A stretch of 30,000 bases of DNA from Symbiodinium natans (lineage: Eukaryota; Sar; Dinophyceae; Suessiales; Symbiodiniaceae), in NCBI GenBank assembly GCA_905221605.1, contig CAJNDS010000761.1:1-30000 (forward strand). The letters are read 5' to 3'. The position numbers and the translations under genes are program-made. How positions within the stretch are numbered: position 1 is the stretch's first letter; every line of letters begins with the position of its first letter. Shown in pieces: positions 1 to 8,421 of this stretch. The notes beneath the pieces were generated by a model. That model had not been told where the DNA came from. It saw nothing but the letters and a program-made list of their open reading frames with translations, and ran no database searches.

Positions 1-124
1 CCTTTTTGTGTTTCTCCGCTTTTCCCGCGATGCGTGGTCTTCTTGGTCTTCACATCCGGAACCCTGAATCGGGGAGCGCTTCAGGAAGTGGAAAGGCGGA
101 TGCTCCTGCAGCACCCCAGAGTTG
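1..124 (-). pseudogene. Continuation of the interrupted ORF (runs off the left edge)
   Basis: Minus-strand frame in phase with 3802-4034 across the LINE insertion: 41 open codons, no stop, no recognised domain, ending in a Lys/Arg-rich stretch at the window edge. Its only support is frame continuity and the insertion footprint. Confidence 0.35.
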
Positions 125-132
125 ACCCAGTC
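125..132. repeat. Target-site duplication, 3' side of LINE
   Basis: ACCCAGTC directly abuts the poly(A)/T16 run. The other copy is at 3802-3809. Confidence 0.7.
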
Positions 133-3100
133 TTTTTTTTTTTTTTTTCTTCCGGACTTTTGCGCCTGCATGCTAGTTCGTCCGAAGTCGGTTAGCTACC
201 CTAGGCCTAGGCGGTAGCTACGCGCGCTCATGGCGCTGGCAGGCGGCTTGGCAGCACGCTCTCTGTGCCCCTCGCGTCCGCCAGGAGGTCGCCCAACGGC
301 GGCTCAGCTCCGTCGCACTCGTCAGCTCCAGCAATCGGGAGCTCGAGCAGGGAGCAGGCCAAGGCTCGCTGTGCTGCGACGGCGATCAGGCCGGTCCAGC
401 GGTGGTAGTGGGCGCGCCGCGCCGCGGCGCGTAGCTGCGCCGGCGCCTCGCGGGCTTTGGCCTTCGCCAGTCCTCGGAGGAATCCGACTGCCTCAGCGCC
501 GAACCTGCCGCCCACCTCCAGCCCGATGACGACCAGTTTACATCGCCGCGCGTTCGCGAGCTCGGGGTATGTCACCCGCCGCTTCCGCGCGGCGGCCTCC
601 CCCGCCGCCGTCCCCGGCGTTCTGTCAGCAGCACCCCGGACACCCCCGTCCCTCGTCAGGGGGGATACGAAGGTCGTGTCGACCGCTGCCTGTGCGCCTT
701 GCCAAAGTGGCAGGCCGTTGGCCAAGACCTCAATGCGGCGGCCGTCCGCCAGTGGCACCTCCACGTTCATGTCCCGGAGCATAACGTTGGTGGCCACGCG
801 GGCCCCGGCCTCGCGGCATACTCTGGCGGCTGCGCGTTCAAGCGCAGCGCCCCGGGCGCCGAGGACGCCGGCGGTGGGACACGCAGTGCGGTGGTCACCG
901 AGAGGGTCGAGGGCGCCGCCACACCGGCACTGGCGTGGTGCGAGTGGGAGCGGCAGGCGCAGTCGCCGCAAGAGTAGCACCCGGAAATGCGAGCTCTGCA
1001 GGCGAAATTCCGGCGCCGTTGGGAGAGCCGTCAGCGCCCGCGCTCCACAGGGTCCTGCCTGGGACAGCATCAGGGCGCGCGAAGCTGGGTCTAGGTCAAG
1101 GAAAAGGCCCGCGCACGCTGACGCATCCAGGGAAGCCGCTGCAGAGCGCTGCCAACCTCGCGGCGACTCTCCAGGCACCCGCTCATCCGCCGCTCCTGGC
1201 GGCCGTTTCCCGCCTTCCACCAGGCGGTCCCAGGACGGAGCCTCAAACCCACACTCCCGGAGGCTCTCAGCCGCCTGCGTGAGCTCCACCATGCTCGGCG
1301 CTGCCCGGCCATCGCCTTCTGCAACAAGTACCGCCTGTTGCAGCACCTCGGCCACCACGCGCGGGTGTCGCGCACGGAGCGTGGGCAGCGTATCCGCCCA
1401 GGAAGCCCAAAAGGCGGCTGCCCGCCCCTCATTGGCTGAGCGGAGGCCCAGACCTCCCAACCTGAAGGGTAGCCTGGCCCGCCTGGCTGCCAGGGCGTCG
1501 AGGTGAAGGGGCCCTTCGCTGGCCAAAAGCTCGCGCAAGCACTGTGCGACTCCCGCATCGTGCTCGCCTGCGAACTCCTCCGTGAGCGACGGGGGAAGGG
1601 AGCGCAACAAGTAGTTACTGCGGGGCGCGGCGCACATCAGTAACAAGAGCCAAGCAGATTGGAGGTCCGGCAGGCCTGGAATCTTGTCGAGGAGGCGCGC
1701 GTGGCTACGCAGCCGTTCGCGCAGGGCCTCCCTTTTATACTGGTCGCTTCCCAGCGGCGTACCAAGGACCAGGAATCCTTGTGCCTCTGGCGGCAACTCC
1801 CTGTCCCCGACCCACACCGGCGCATCCCCCGGTGCAGTCGGCAGCAGCTCGCGTAAACCGGGCGGCTCAACCCCCGCCGCGTTCCAAACGCGAGTCTTGC
1901 CGAGGTGGACGTCAATGTTGGCGTATCGCTTGAGGGCAGCCCGCAGCGTGCTGAAGGCCGCGCACGCCCGGTCCGGCTCACAGGACACATACGTGTCGTC
2001 CAAAAAGGCATACAAGTCCTCCCCGGGTCGCAGGTCGTCATGGGCTGCCACAAGCGCCGGGTGGACGGCCACCGCAAACAGGCCCGGCATCAGCGGGTCT
2101 CCCTGTTCCCCGCCTTCGGCTTGGGCGACTTCGTGCGCTTGGCCAGCGGAGTCGTAGAACACGTACGCGCTGTCGCCCCCATAGAACTGGCGGACGAAGG
2201 GGATCAGGGCGGCCAGTCGGGCATCCCGTCGCAGGCCCTCGAACATCGCCGCTCGTGCAACGTGGTCATAAGCACCAACCCCGTCCACGCTGACAACCGT
2301 CGTTTGCGGGCGCAATTCGGCCGACACCGCCAGGGCCCGAGCAAGCGCCTCCGTTCCTGCGCGGGTGGACAGCGCGTACTGGAATGGGGCGCACACCTCC
2401 ATGAACGCGTCAGAGGCCTGTTGCGCCAAAGTCCGCGACACCAGGCGTCGGAACGTGTCCCCCATGACCAATGCCCGGATGCCCCCACCAGGCTTGCTCA
2501 GCGCAACCAAACGGCCCACCCGAAGCCCTTCAACAACGGACCCGGGCATGCAGCCCTCCGCCAACTGCTGGGCGGCGTGACACAGCAGTTCCGTGCACGA
2601 CTCATCATCGAGCAGGACTCGCAAGTGTTCCGTTGTGCATCCCGACGGTCCAGCGGCGGCTCCCCGCCGCGCTCCCTTGAGGTTGGCGACAAGTTTGGTG
2701 GGGCTCGCGACAATGCTCCCGCCCTCCGGGCGAAAATCCGGCAGCCAATCCGGCAGCGGCATTTGGCGGCATTGGGGTCGCTTCACAGGGTCTCGCAACA
2801 CCGCGAGTGTTTCAGCCGTCGCTGGGGCCAGGGGGGCAGCTTCGAGGGCCGCCCTTGCCGCAGACAACTCACCGAGGTGCGCCAGGGCAACTGCCCGCTC
2901 AGCTCTTCGTTGCGTATCGTCCCCTGCGTCGAAAGGGCGCTCGCCCGCCCTGGGCTTCGCCGGGCGCGGCTCAGCCTGTGCAGCCCGCGCCGCTTGGTCG
3001 AGCAGGACGACCCACTGTTTGGCGGCTAGGAGCTCAACTCGCCGTTGGAGTTCCAGCTGCGGCACGCGCGTCTGCCCGCGTTCGCGCCACAGCAGCATGC

Positions 3101-3801
3101 GTGGCGCCAGAAGGAACAGTTTCCACCCCGCGTCGACTGTGTCGGCGTCCCGAGAATCCCGCACCATCTCAAGCCCCGCGCGGAGCGCTTGTCGCAGCGC
3201 GCCCCGGACCTGCGGCGGAGGGCTTTGCAGGGTGTACACGCGTTTGCGTAGCTCGGCGCCCAAGTCGATGAGGCAGAGGCCTAGGTCCCCGCGGGGCGCG
3301 ACGTCTAACGGGGTCGGTACCGCGCCAACGCTTGCCACGCGCGAGCGTCCCCGTCCCCGGCCTCCTCGCCCCCCACGCCTGGCCCGGCGCCCTGGTTGGG
3401 GCGCAGCCGCCGCGGCAGCCGCCTCAAGGTCCGCTTCATCTTCGCGGTCCAGATCCCTGTCCGCCGCCGCCTCGTGAAAGGGTGGGCTCCGCGTCAGGGG
3501 GGATCGACGGAAGACCTCGGCGAGCGCAACCGCCTCACTCGCCAGCGCGGCGCCGCCGTACGCTTGCAAGAAGGCCGACTGGGCCACTGCGGGCATGTAG
3601 CCCCCTGCGTCGGCCACAGCCGCCACTGCATCGACAAGGTGGACCACCGGTGTGGACAGCGCGCTGAGGCTTTCGCAGGTTCGAACGACGTGGGTGGCCT
3701 GAACACCCTCAGCCAACCCTGCGGCATGCACGGCTGCCAGGAGGCTGGGCATAGCGACCGGCGAGGTCTCCGAAAGCTTGCGCGTCAGGATCCGCCATCG
3801 C
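133..3801 (-). mobile_element. Non-LTR retrotransposon (RLE-type LINE), 5'-truncated, with poly(A) tail and target duplication
   Basis: On the minus strand the element runs from 3801 down to a 16-nt poly(A) (T16 at 133-148). It is flanked by a direct repeat ACCCAGTC at 125-132 and 3802-3809 (9 bp if the next T is counted). Base composition changes sharply at this edge: GC-rich inside, AT-richer from 3810 to 4070. The 3' UTR (149-227) holds a short hairpin (193-220). Tail plus target duplication is the signature of target-primed reverse transcription. The direct abutment of coding sequence on the 5' duplication suggests 5' truncation. No internal stop or frameshift is seen, so the insertion looks recent. 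It lies in the same orientation as the decayed relatives at 4.1-7.1 kb. Confidence 0.82.
193..220 (-). other. Hairpin in the LINE 3' UTR
   Basis: TAGCTACC (193-200) and GGTAGCTA (213-220) are perfect reverse complements around a loop containing the 10-bp palindrome CTAGGCCTAG (201-210). It lies between the stop codon (228-230) and the poly(A). In R2-type elements, 3' UTR structure is what the RT recognises, so this is a candidate recognition element (inference). Confidence 0.45.
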
Positions 3802-4034
3802 ACCCAGTCTATTAGATTGTTTTCGGCGACGTTGGCTGTTTTATTCCTAATTCCCCCGTTTTCCGGGATAGGAAATCCAACTTCCTGGACCCCCTCAAAA
3901 AAATCAGAGATAGACTGGGGGAACAGCAAGACGGAATCTTGCCCTCTCACTCTGTGCAATTCCACTTTTATCCTCCCTCCAACTCTTAACATACGGAAAA
4001 CGGAAAGCGGAAAAGTTTTAATGGAGAAACTCAT
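228..4034 (-). CDS. Reverse transcriptase/endonuclease polyprotein of the LINE (chimeric N-terminus)
   Basis: The open frame is 1268 aa. Residues 76 onward come from the element; residues 1 to about 75 are encoded by flanking DNA beyond the target duplication, so the true start is unknown (Met95 is one candidate). An Arg/Gly-rich basic stretch lies at residues 216-232. The RT domain spans roughly 440-720: SKPGGGIRALVMGD (513-526), motif A VSVDG (Asp584), motif B QGDP (644-647), motif C FLDD (677-680), then GKTRVWN (712-718). After the thumb region comes a C-x-C-x9-H-x3-C knuckle (Cys1036, Cys1038, His1048, Cys1052). It is followed by a segment fitting a restriction-like endonuclease (Glu1102, Asp1119, KRRVTYPEL at 1151-1159). 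RT plus knuckle plus C-terminal RLE is the R2/NeSL/HERO architecture. The protein should copy its own RNA at a nicked target. Family is confident; subfamily and activity are not. Confidence 0.85.
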   Translation of the reverse strand: MSFSIKTFPLSVFRMLRVGGRIKVELHRVRGQDSVLLFPQSISDFFEGVQEVGFPIPENGGIRNKTANVAENNLIDWVRWRILTRKLSETSPVAMPSLLAAVHAAGLAEGVQATHVVRTCESLSALSTPVVHLVDAVAAVADAGGYMPAVAQSAFLQAYGGAALASEAVALAEVFRRSPLTRSPPFHEAAADRDLDREDEADLEAAAAAAAPQPGRRARRGGRGGRGRGRSRVASVGAVPTPLDVAPRGDLGLCLIDLGAELRKRVYTLQSPPPQVRGALRQALRAGLEMVRDSRDADTVDAGWKLFLLAPRMLLWRERGQTRVPQLELQRRVELLAAKQWVVLLDQAARAAQAEPRPAKPRAGERPFDAGDDTQRRAERAVALAHLGELSAARAALEAAPLAPATAETLAVLRDPVKRPQCRQMPLPDWLPDFRPEGGSIVASPTKLVANLKGARRGAAAGPSGCTTEHLRVLLDDESCTELLCHAAQQLAEGCMPGSVVEGLRVGRLVALSKPGGGIRALVMGDTFRRLVSRTLAQQASDAFMEVCAPFQYALSTRAGTEALARALAVSAELRPQTTVVSVDGVGAYDHVARAAMFEGLRRDARLAALIPFVRQFYGGDSAYVFYDSAGQAHEVAQAEGGEQGDPLMPGLFAVAVHPALVAAHDDLRPGEDLYAFLDDTYVSCEPDRACAAFSTLRAALKRYANIDVHLGKTRVWNAAGVEPPGLRELLPTAPGDAPVWVGDRELPPEAQGFLVLGTPLGSDQYKREALRERLRSHARLLDKIPGLPDLQSAWLLLLMCAAPRSNYLLRSLPPSLTEEFAGEHDAGVAQCLRELLASEGPLHLDALAARRARLPFRLGGLGLRSANEGRAAAFWASWADTLPTLRARHPRVVAEVLQQAVLVAEGDGRAAPSMVELTQAAESLRECGFEAPSWDRLVEGGKRPPGAADERVPGESPRGWQRSAAASLDASACAGLFLDLDPASRALMLSQAGPCGARALTALPTAPEFRLQSSHFRVLLLRRLRLPLPLAPRQCRCGGALDPLGDHRTACPTAGVLGARGAALERAAARVCREAGARVATNVMLRDMNVEVPLADGRRIEVLANGLPLWQGAQAAVDTTFVSPLTRDGGVRGAADRTPGTAAGEAAARKRRVTYPELANARRCKLVVIGLEVGGRFGAEAVGFLRGLAKAKAREAPAQLRAAARRAHYHRWTGLIAVAAQRALACSLLELPIAGADECDGAEPPLGDLLADARGTESVLPSRLPAP
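3802..3809. repeat. Target-site duplication, 5' side of LINE
   Basis: ACCCAGTC is identical to 125-132 and marks the 5' junction of the LINE insertion. The next base (T) also matches the first T of the tail. Confidence 0.7.
3802..4034 (-). pseudogene. N-terminal part of an older ORF interrupted by the LINE
   Basis: An ATG at 4034, preceded by an in-frame TAA, opens a frame of about 77 codons of clearly AT-richer sequence up to the LINE junction. If the element and one target duplication are ignored, the same frame continues from position 124 to position 1 without a stop and leaves the window. So an ORF of at least about 117 codons existed before the insertion. I do not recognise the product. 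The residues nearest the junction are hydrophilic and the far part (1-124) is rich in charged residues. It may be a host gene or another old mobile element. Confidence 0.4.
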
Positions 4035-4077
4035 GTACAGCCCCCAGCTTTTCCATTAATTAGTGGTAGGGGGTGAC

Positions 4078-4760
4078 GCGATGCCACAATGTGCCTCCAC
4101 TGCCCCGGTCACCGTGTCGAGCGTGCTCTTGATGCCACCGTGATGACGTAAAGGTCATCAAGGAACGCCAGCAGCTTGTCGGCTGGATTGAGGTCGCCCG
4201 CTGCCCGTGCGAGAGCACCGTGTTGCCCCAAGGCATATAACGCGGGGGCCAATGGATCGCCCTGCTCACAGCCCTCGGCCTGTTGGACATCACGCCTGCG
4301 GCCGGCCGCGTCCCACCAGCTATAGGTGGAGGCGACCATAGAACATGCGCACGAAAGGCAGCAGCAGTTCTGGCGCCACTTCCTGCAACTTGACCAGGAA
4401 GGCCGCTCGCGAAAAGCTATCGTAGGCACTGCGGCCATCGAGCGAAACGACGACTACGTCCTCGCGCGAGACCAGCGCCGCTCGGACAGTCGCAACGATG
4501 GCGTCAGTGCCCGCCCGCGACTGGAGTGCGTACTGGTACGGTCGCGTGGTGTGGTCGAGAGTAGCGTGGTGTGGTCGAGAGTAGTTCCCCACTGCTTCGC
4601 GCGAGCACGCGCGACGAGGCGGCGGAATGCATCGCCTGTGGCTATGCCGCAGACCCCGCCGTCAGGCTTTTGGAGAGCCGTCAATCGGGCCATCGCATTT
4701 TCGCATCGTGGAGGGATGTGTGGCTGCGGCGCTGTGAAGCGGTAGGCGTGTATGGAGTTG
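4078..4760 (-). pseudogene. Decayed reverse transcriptase domain of a related LINE
   Basis: Three frames must be joined to read it. The first (about 4590-4720) gives LTALQKPDGGVCGIATGDAF and FRRLVARARAKQ, matching the finger region of the intact LINE. The second (4320-4592) gives PYQYALQSRAGTDAIV and motif A VVSLDG...AYD, ending in FVRMFYG. The third (4109-4350) gives GCEQGDPLAP and motif C AFLDD. The first break is caused by a 20-bp tandem duplication (4544-4583), the second lies near 4325-4360, and the reading frame is lost again below about 4110. Homology stops near 4078. It lies just upstream (minus sense) of the interrupted ORF and is probably the 3' half of the same old element as 5917-7127. 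Confidence 0.75.
4544..4583. repeat. 20-bp perfect tandem duplication inside the RT pseudogene
   Basis: Units at 4544-4563 and 4564-4583 (start GCGTGGTGTGG) are identical. Twenty is not a multiple of three, so the duplication itself causes the frameshift between the two RT frames. Confidence 0.9.
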
Positions 4761-5081
4761 AGCCGTTTGCTCATGCCGTCTTGCAGCTGCTCTCTACGCC
4801 GCATGACCGGCGCAACTCCATTAGTCTCACGTCTGCCCACTTGCACTTTGCGGCAGCCGTGTGTTGAGCGCGTAATTCTGACTGCTACTAATTTGATATT
4901 TGTTTCATCGCTGTACATTGCGAACTGATGCGAACTGCACATCAGCTTCCCTGAGTAGTTGGTCACTGACCGTTGCTTGAGGACTCGTGCTGCTGAGGGA
5001 GACGCAAAAACTTGGCAAGAAGTGGGCGGATGCCCTGGGCCGACGACGCGTTTTTTTTTCCTGGAAAATTTAATTTGGTTC
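4761..5081. other. No gene recognised (decayed retroelement flank)
   Basis: A minus-strand open frame continues weakly to 4966 upstream of the RT motifs, but I see no further conserved segment. A T-run lies at 5051-5059, followed by AT-rich sequence leading into the spliced-leader relics. Confidence 0.4.
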
Positions 5082-5084
5082 TAG

Positions 5085-5129
5085 CCATTTCGGCTCAAAC
5101 CATTTTGGTTCAAACCATTTTGGCTCAAG
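5085..5129 (+). other. Three tandem spliced-leader relics (retroposed mRNA 5' end)
   Basis: Three consecutive 15-bp units read CCATTTCGGCTCAAA (5085-5099), CCATTTTGGTTCAAA (5100-5114) and CCATTTTGGCTCAAG (5115-5129), preceded by TAG at 5082-5084. The last unit equals the 3' 15 nt of the conserved dinoflagellate spliced leader (…TAGCCATTTTGGCTCAAG); the outer two carry one or two substitutions. Stacked relics are the known mark of an mRNA that was trans-spliced, reverse-transcribed and reinserted more than once. The outermost copies being more decayed is unexpected if they are youngest, so local mutation must account for it. Confidence 0.85.
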
Positions 5130-5916
5130 GAGCGTCAAGTTCGCCCTTTCCCGCTTTCTCTGAGGCGGTCCAGGTTCCCCCCCTGCGCCGGCCGCATATG
5201 CCTCGTCAATCCCGTTCCCAGGTCTTGCTTGCCCCTTGTGCGGCACGGCCGGTGTTCCGCATGTGGCCCCGCCATGCCGTGCATCCCGGACCGAGTGTCG
5301 GGTGAGTCCATTGTCCGTGCTGCCCAACCGGATTACAACCTGCGCACATTGGCCAGGGAGGGCACAATATAGGGCACGGCCTGGAGGTGAGGACGCCACG
5401 CGGCACACGTTTTCGAGCGCGGCTAGGTCAGTGCACGTGCCGCGAACACCTTCGACATCACACTCGCACCAAGTTTTCCTGCGAATTCTTGCGAGGGCAA
5501 GAGCATGGATGGTGCAGTGTGTAGTACCTTTCGCGGCCTCAGCTTCCCCGACCCCGCCTCATCCTGTACGTGCAGCAATGGCCTGAAAGCCTCAAAGGCT
5601 GTGTCCTCACAGTCAGCGTTGCGGGAGACAAGCATTTCCCAAATGCCAGCTGAGACGCGTCAAAACGCAAACGGTTTTATAGGGGCAGCGGCACCAACAT
5701 CACACATCAGGCGAACTTGAAGCACATACTTCGCTTCCAGCTACCACTGCCCAGGGTAATACGTGAAATATCCGTACCGTGTTTCGCATAGCTTCTACGG
5801 ACGGCCAGTGGGTTTTTTTTTTTGCCGCCTCCTGGATGAGGCTGATTGCGATATGAACTTCTGCCGTTCGTCCTCGGGCAAGCCGGCTCAAATGGAAATT
5901 CTGGATGGACATGCCA
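5130..5916 (+). pseudogene. Putative retroposed transcript downstream of the SL relics
   Basis: Sequence directly after the leader relics should be the former mRNA on the plus strand. The first downstream ATG (5199) opens only about 35 codons. A frame from 5236 gives 116 codons without a recognisable domain. I see no poly(A) that would mark the 3' end, so its extent is unknown. Minus-strand frames at 5423-5635 and 5700-5912 look moderately protein-like but match nothing I know. An 11-nt T-run lies at 5813-5823. Call rests only on the leader relics. Confidence 0.35.
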
Positions 5917-7127
5917 TCACCATGCCAAGATTCGGGGTCCGGTTTGCCGTTTGAGGATCGAGTTGGGTATCATGCGTTGGGGTGACCATCGGATCATCCT
6001 CCCCGCAGTCGCAGCGGCGTCACTGCATCCAGCTGGGCAGGTGGGGACGCCTTGGCTGGCGTGCTGTAGAGCGGCGGTGGGCACGGCGGCGACGGCGGCG
6101 GGTGGTGGATGGGGCGGGCGGCGGGCGGCGGTCGGTGCTCGTGCCGGGCATCGTCCGCTGGACCCCGTGCGGCCCCAGCTGCGGTCGCACCCGCGTAGGA
6201 TTCTAAAAATGCTGCTTGCGCTGCCGCTGTGAGATATCCATCTGGGGCCATGCAAGGCAGTAGCGCGCCGATAAGGGCAGCGGGGCGTCGGGCATGGCGG
6301 AAGTGGTTGCCGCCGACGCTCGATCTTCCGTGGAGGTGCCCCGGTGAGTGTCATGAGCCTCGCACATGAGCCTCGCACATCCTCGCACTCGGTGACTGCA
6401 AGCAAGGTCTGGGCGAGCCCTGACGGCGGAACTGGGGGCGCATCGCGCAACAAGGACACAAGTTCACAAAAGCGAGAGCCGAGCCCAGGATGCGATTGCC
6501 AGTCCTGCTGAGCGCGCGAGGCCAAGTGGCCCCTGTACAGCCATGAATTGCGCTCGCCGGGCAAGGAGCTCGGCGGGCGGGCATCTTGCCAAGGCAGGGG
6601 CTCAGCATTTGCTGAGTGCATGCGAGGCGGCCGCTCCGGCGAAGGTGGCGGCGTGAAGCCCGGTGTCGCCTCTTCGGGTGCCATTGGGGCCATCGCTCCC
6701 GAGGGTCGCTGGCGGTATCTCCTCCCCGGGAAAAAGCGAAAGGAGTGGTGGAGCTGAGTGTGTCCGACAAAGTTTCGGCAGCATCCGTGTCCGCTTGGTG
6801 GTCGCGCACAGCGGCCGGGCGGGGACCAGGCGGCAACAGTTGCATCTGAGCGAGTGCATGCAATGCGCGTTGTCGCCGGTTCGCGGCCTCTAAATCCGGG
6901 CCTGGGTGGTCCGCTTCGCCGATGCGACGGCCATGATGCTCGCGTTCCCGACGTTGTGTCACATCACTGGCTGTGGCTGGTGGGCCGGGGTGAGCGGCCT
7001 CGCCAATGCGCCGCCCTCGGCACGGGTGCGGTGTCCAAGAGCTGACGTCGCGCCGTGGCGCAGCAGTAAAAAGAGTAGACTCCTCTACAGCGGTCGTGCT
7101 TCCAAGTGGCCACCGGTTCCCGGCCAC
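5917..7127 (-). pseudogene. Decayed N-terminal region of a LINE polyprotein, with duplicated RIGEAxHPGP motif
   Basis: The minus-strand frame 6351-7127 carries RRIGEAAHPGPP (about 6978-7013) and, 28 residues later, RRIGEADHPGPD. Another frame (5994-6251) gives APDGYLTAAAQAAFLESYAG, which aligns with the intact LINE's GGYMPAVAQSAFLQAYGG (residues 144-161). Between them the frame 5917-6693 resembles the LINE's N-terminal leader (CELVSLLRDAPPVPPSG). The region therefore reads as one homologous stretch broken by frameshifts, including a 13-bp tandem duplication at 6353-6378. Spacing to the RT motifs at 4.7 kb is about 0.4-0.5 kb longer than in the intact element. That fits one old element with the spliced-leader segment inserted in its middle (inference). 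Confidence 0.6.
6353..6378. repeat. 13-bp tandem duplication
   Basis: ATGAGCCTCGCAC occurs at 6353-6365 and 6366-6378, with a partial third copy. It shifts the frame of the degenerate LINE leader. Confidence 0.85.
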
Positions 7128-7164
7128 ACTCTATTGCGTCGGTTGCGAAACGGGCCGCCGGGCC

Positions 7165-7767
7165 TCAACGCGTCCTCGGCGCGGTGCTGTGGTGCGCTGT
7201 CCGTGCTGGGCGGGCTGATGGGTGCGGCGGTGACGGGGCATGGGCGTGCGGGAGGGCGCAAAGCAGTGTAGTCGGCGACTGGTCTAGGGATGCGGCCAGC
7301 TCGGCAAGTTCGCGTTCGCCTCCTGCCTCCACGCATGCTAGCAGCTCCGACGCGGCCACCACCCAGGCCGGCGGACATGGGCGGCGCGCCAGCACCCGTC
7401 CCCAGAACAGCGTCGCCGCCAGCACGCCCAGCAGCAACCCGAAGCACAACCAGCCCCAGCCCAAGGACCTTAGGAGCAAGGCCCCCAGCCTGGCGAAAAG
7501 TAGCGAGGCGGGCCAACCAAGCAGGTGAGCACGGCGTGCGCAGCTTCTCGGCAGGCTGGGCAGCTGTTGGCAAAGTCGCTCTTGTCGAGTCCAACCCCCC
7601 ATCGCACGGCACCTGCAAGAAACGGCACGCCGAAGGCCGTGGGACTCGCGGCCACGGGCAGGCGGCGGTGAAGCGGCATGTGATCGCCTAGACATGATGC
7701 TGTTCAAGGCTCTCTTGTGCTCCTCTCCCTGCACGATCCAGCGGTAGCCCCGGAGTCGCGCCAGCAC
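7165..7767 (-). CDS. Hypothetical ORF with a hydrophobic segment, probably 5' part of the decayed LINE
   Basis: Minus-strand frame of 200 codons. The middle (residues about 80-130) is strongly hydrophobic with Leu/Gly/Trp runs (LLRSLGWGWLCFGLLLGVL), which could form one or two membrane spans. The rest is rich in Arg, Ala and Pro. It lies directly upstream of the RIGEAxHPGP frame and overlaps other open minus frames, so it may be a frameshifted leader of the same element rather than a gene. I recognise no domain. Confidence 0.25.
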   Translation of the reverse strand: MLARLRGYRWIVQGEEHKRALNSIMSRRSHAASPPPARGRESHGLRRAVSCRCRAMGGWTRQERLCQQLPSLPRSCARRAHLLGWPASLLFARLGALLLRSLGWGWLCFGLLLGVLAATLFWGRVLARRPCPPAWVVAASELLACVEAGGERELAELAASLDQSPTTLLCALPHAHAPSPPHPSARPARTAHHSTAPRTR

Positions 7768-8061
7768 CCAACGCCGATGCCTGCGCGCAAACGAACATTT
7801 CAGGCAATTTCAGGAATCCCGGTGGATTTGAAACTCGGGGCCGCCTGGCACCCACGAGCTAGCCGCGCCGCTCCTGCTCCACATTCCGGGATTGTCGGAT
7901 GAGGCGGCCAAGGCATGGGAGCCGTTGCCGTATTCCGCGATGCTCCGCAATAGCCAGGCCTTGGTGCATGGATCGCACGTGCCATTCCAGCAGTAGAAAG
8001 CAGCCAGTGCAGCACACGCAGGTCGCCCCTTTCGCTTCCCGGACAGCCATACGGAGAATGC
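7768..8061. other. No gene recognised
   Basis: Mixed GC-rich sequence between the retroelement remains and two microsatellites; no convincing coding frame or motif on either strand. Confidence 0.4.
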
Positions 8062-8109
8062 GCGACGTTGCGACGTTGCGACGTTGCGACGTTGCGACGT
8101 TGTGACGTT
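8062..8109. repeat. 8-bp tandem repeat (GCGACGTT)6
   Basis: Five perfect GCGACGTT units (8062-8101) and a sixth with one C-to-T change. Confidence 0.9.
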
Positions 8110-8192
8110 GATCTTGCCTCAGAAGCCACAGGCCTACCCCGCAGTTCCAAGTTAGGGACGCTCCACGCATTGGCGCTGCTTGCCAGACGGCC

Positions 8193-8264
8193 TACGTATA
8201 CGTATATGTCTATGTATATGTACATGTATATGTATATGTGTATGTATATGTGTATGCATATGTA
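8193..8264. repeat. TATGTA-type microsatellite
   Basis: Alternating TATGTA/TATGTG/TATGTC hexamers over about 70 bp, no coding value. Confidence 0.85.
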
Positions 8265-8421
8265 CAATAGCAGTGTGGATCCAACTACACAACGGCGGTG
8301 CTTTTTTGGTCCTCGCATCTTGCGGAAGCAAGCAGCACTGCCACTGCGACTCTTGTGAAATTCTTTGGACACACACCCAGCAAAGGCTCAGAAGCTGAGA
8401 CAGCCAGGTGTTTTTTCATTA

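Noticed and set aside
5813-5823. T11 run as the poly(A) of a minus-strand element
   Set aside because: No coding sequence or target duplication could be tied to it.
8062-8109. Possible CRISPR-like or regulatory repeat
   Set aside because: Plain 8-bp tandem repeat without spacers.
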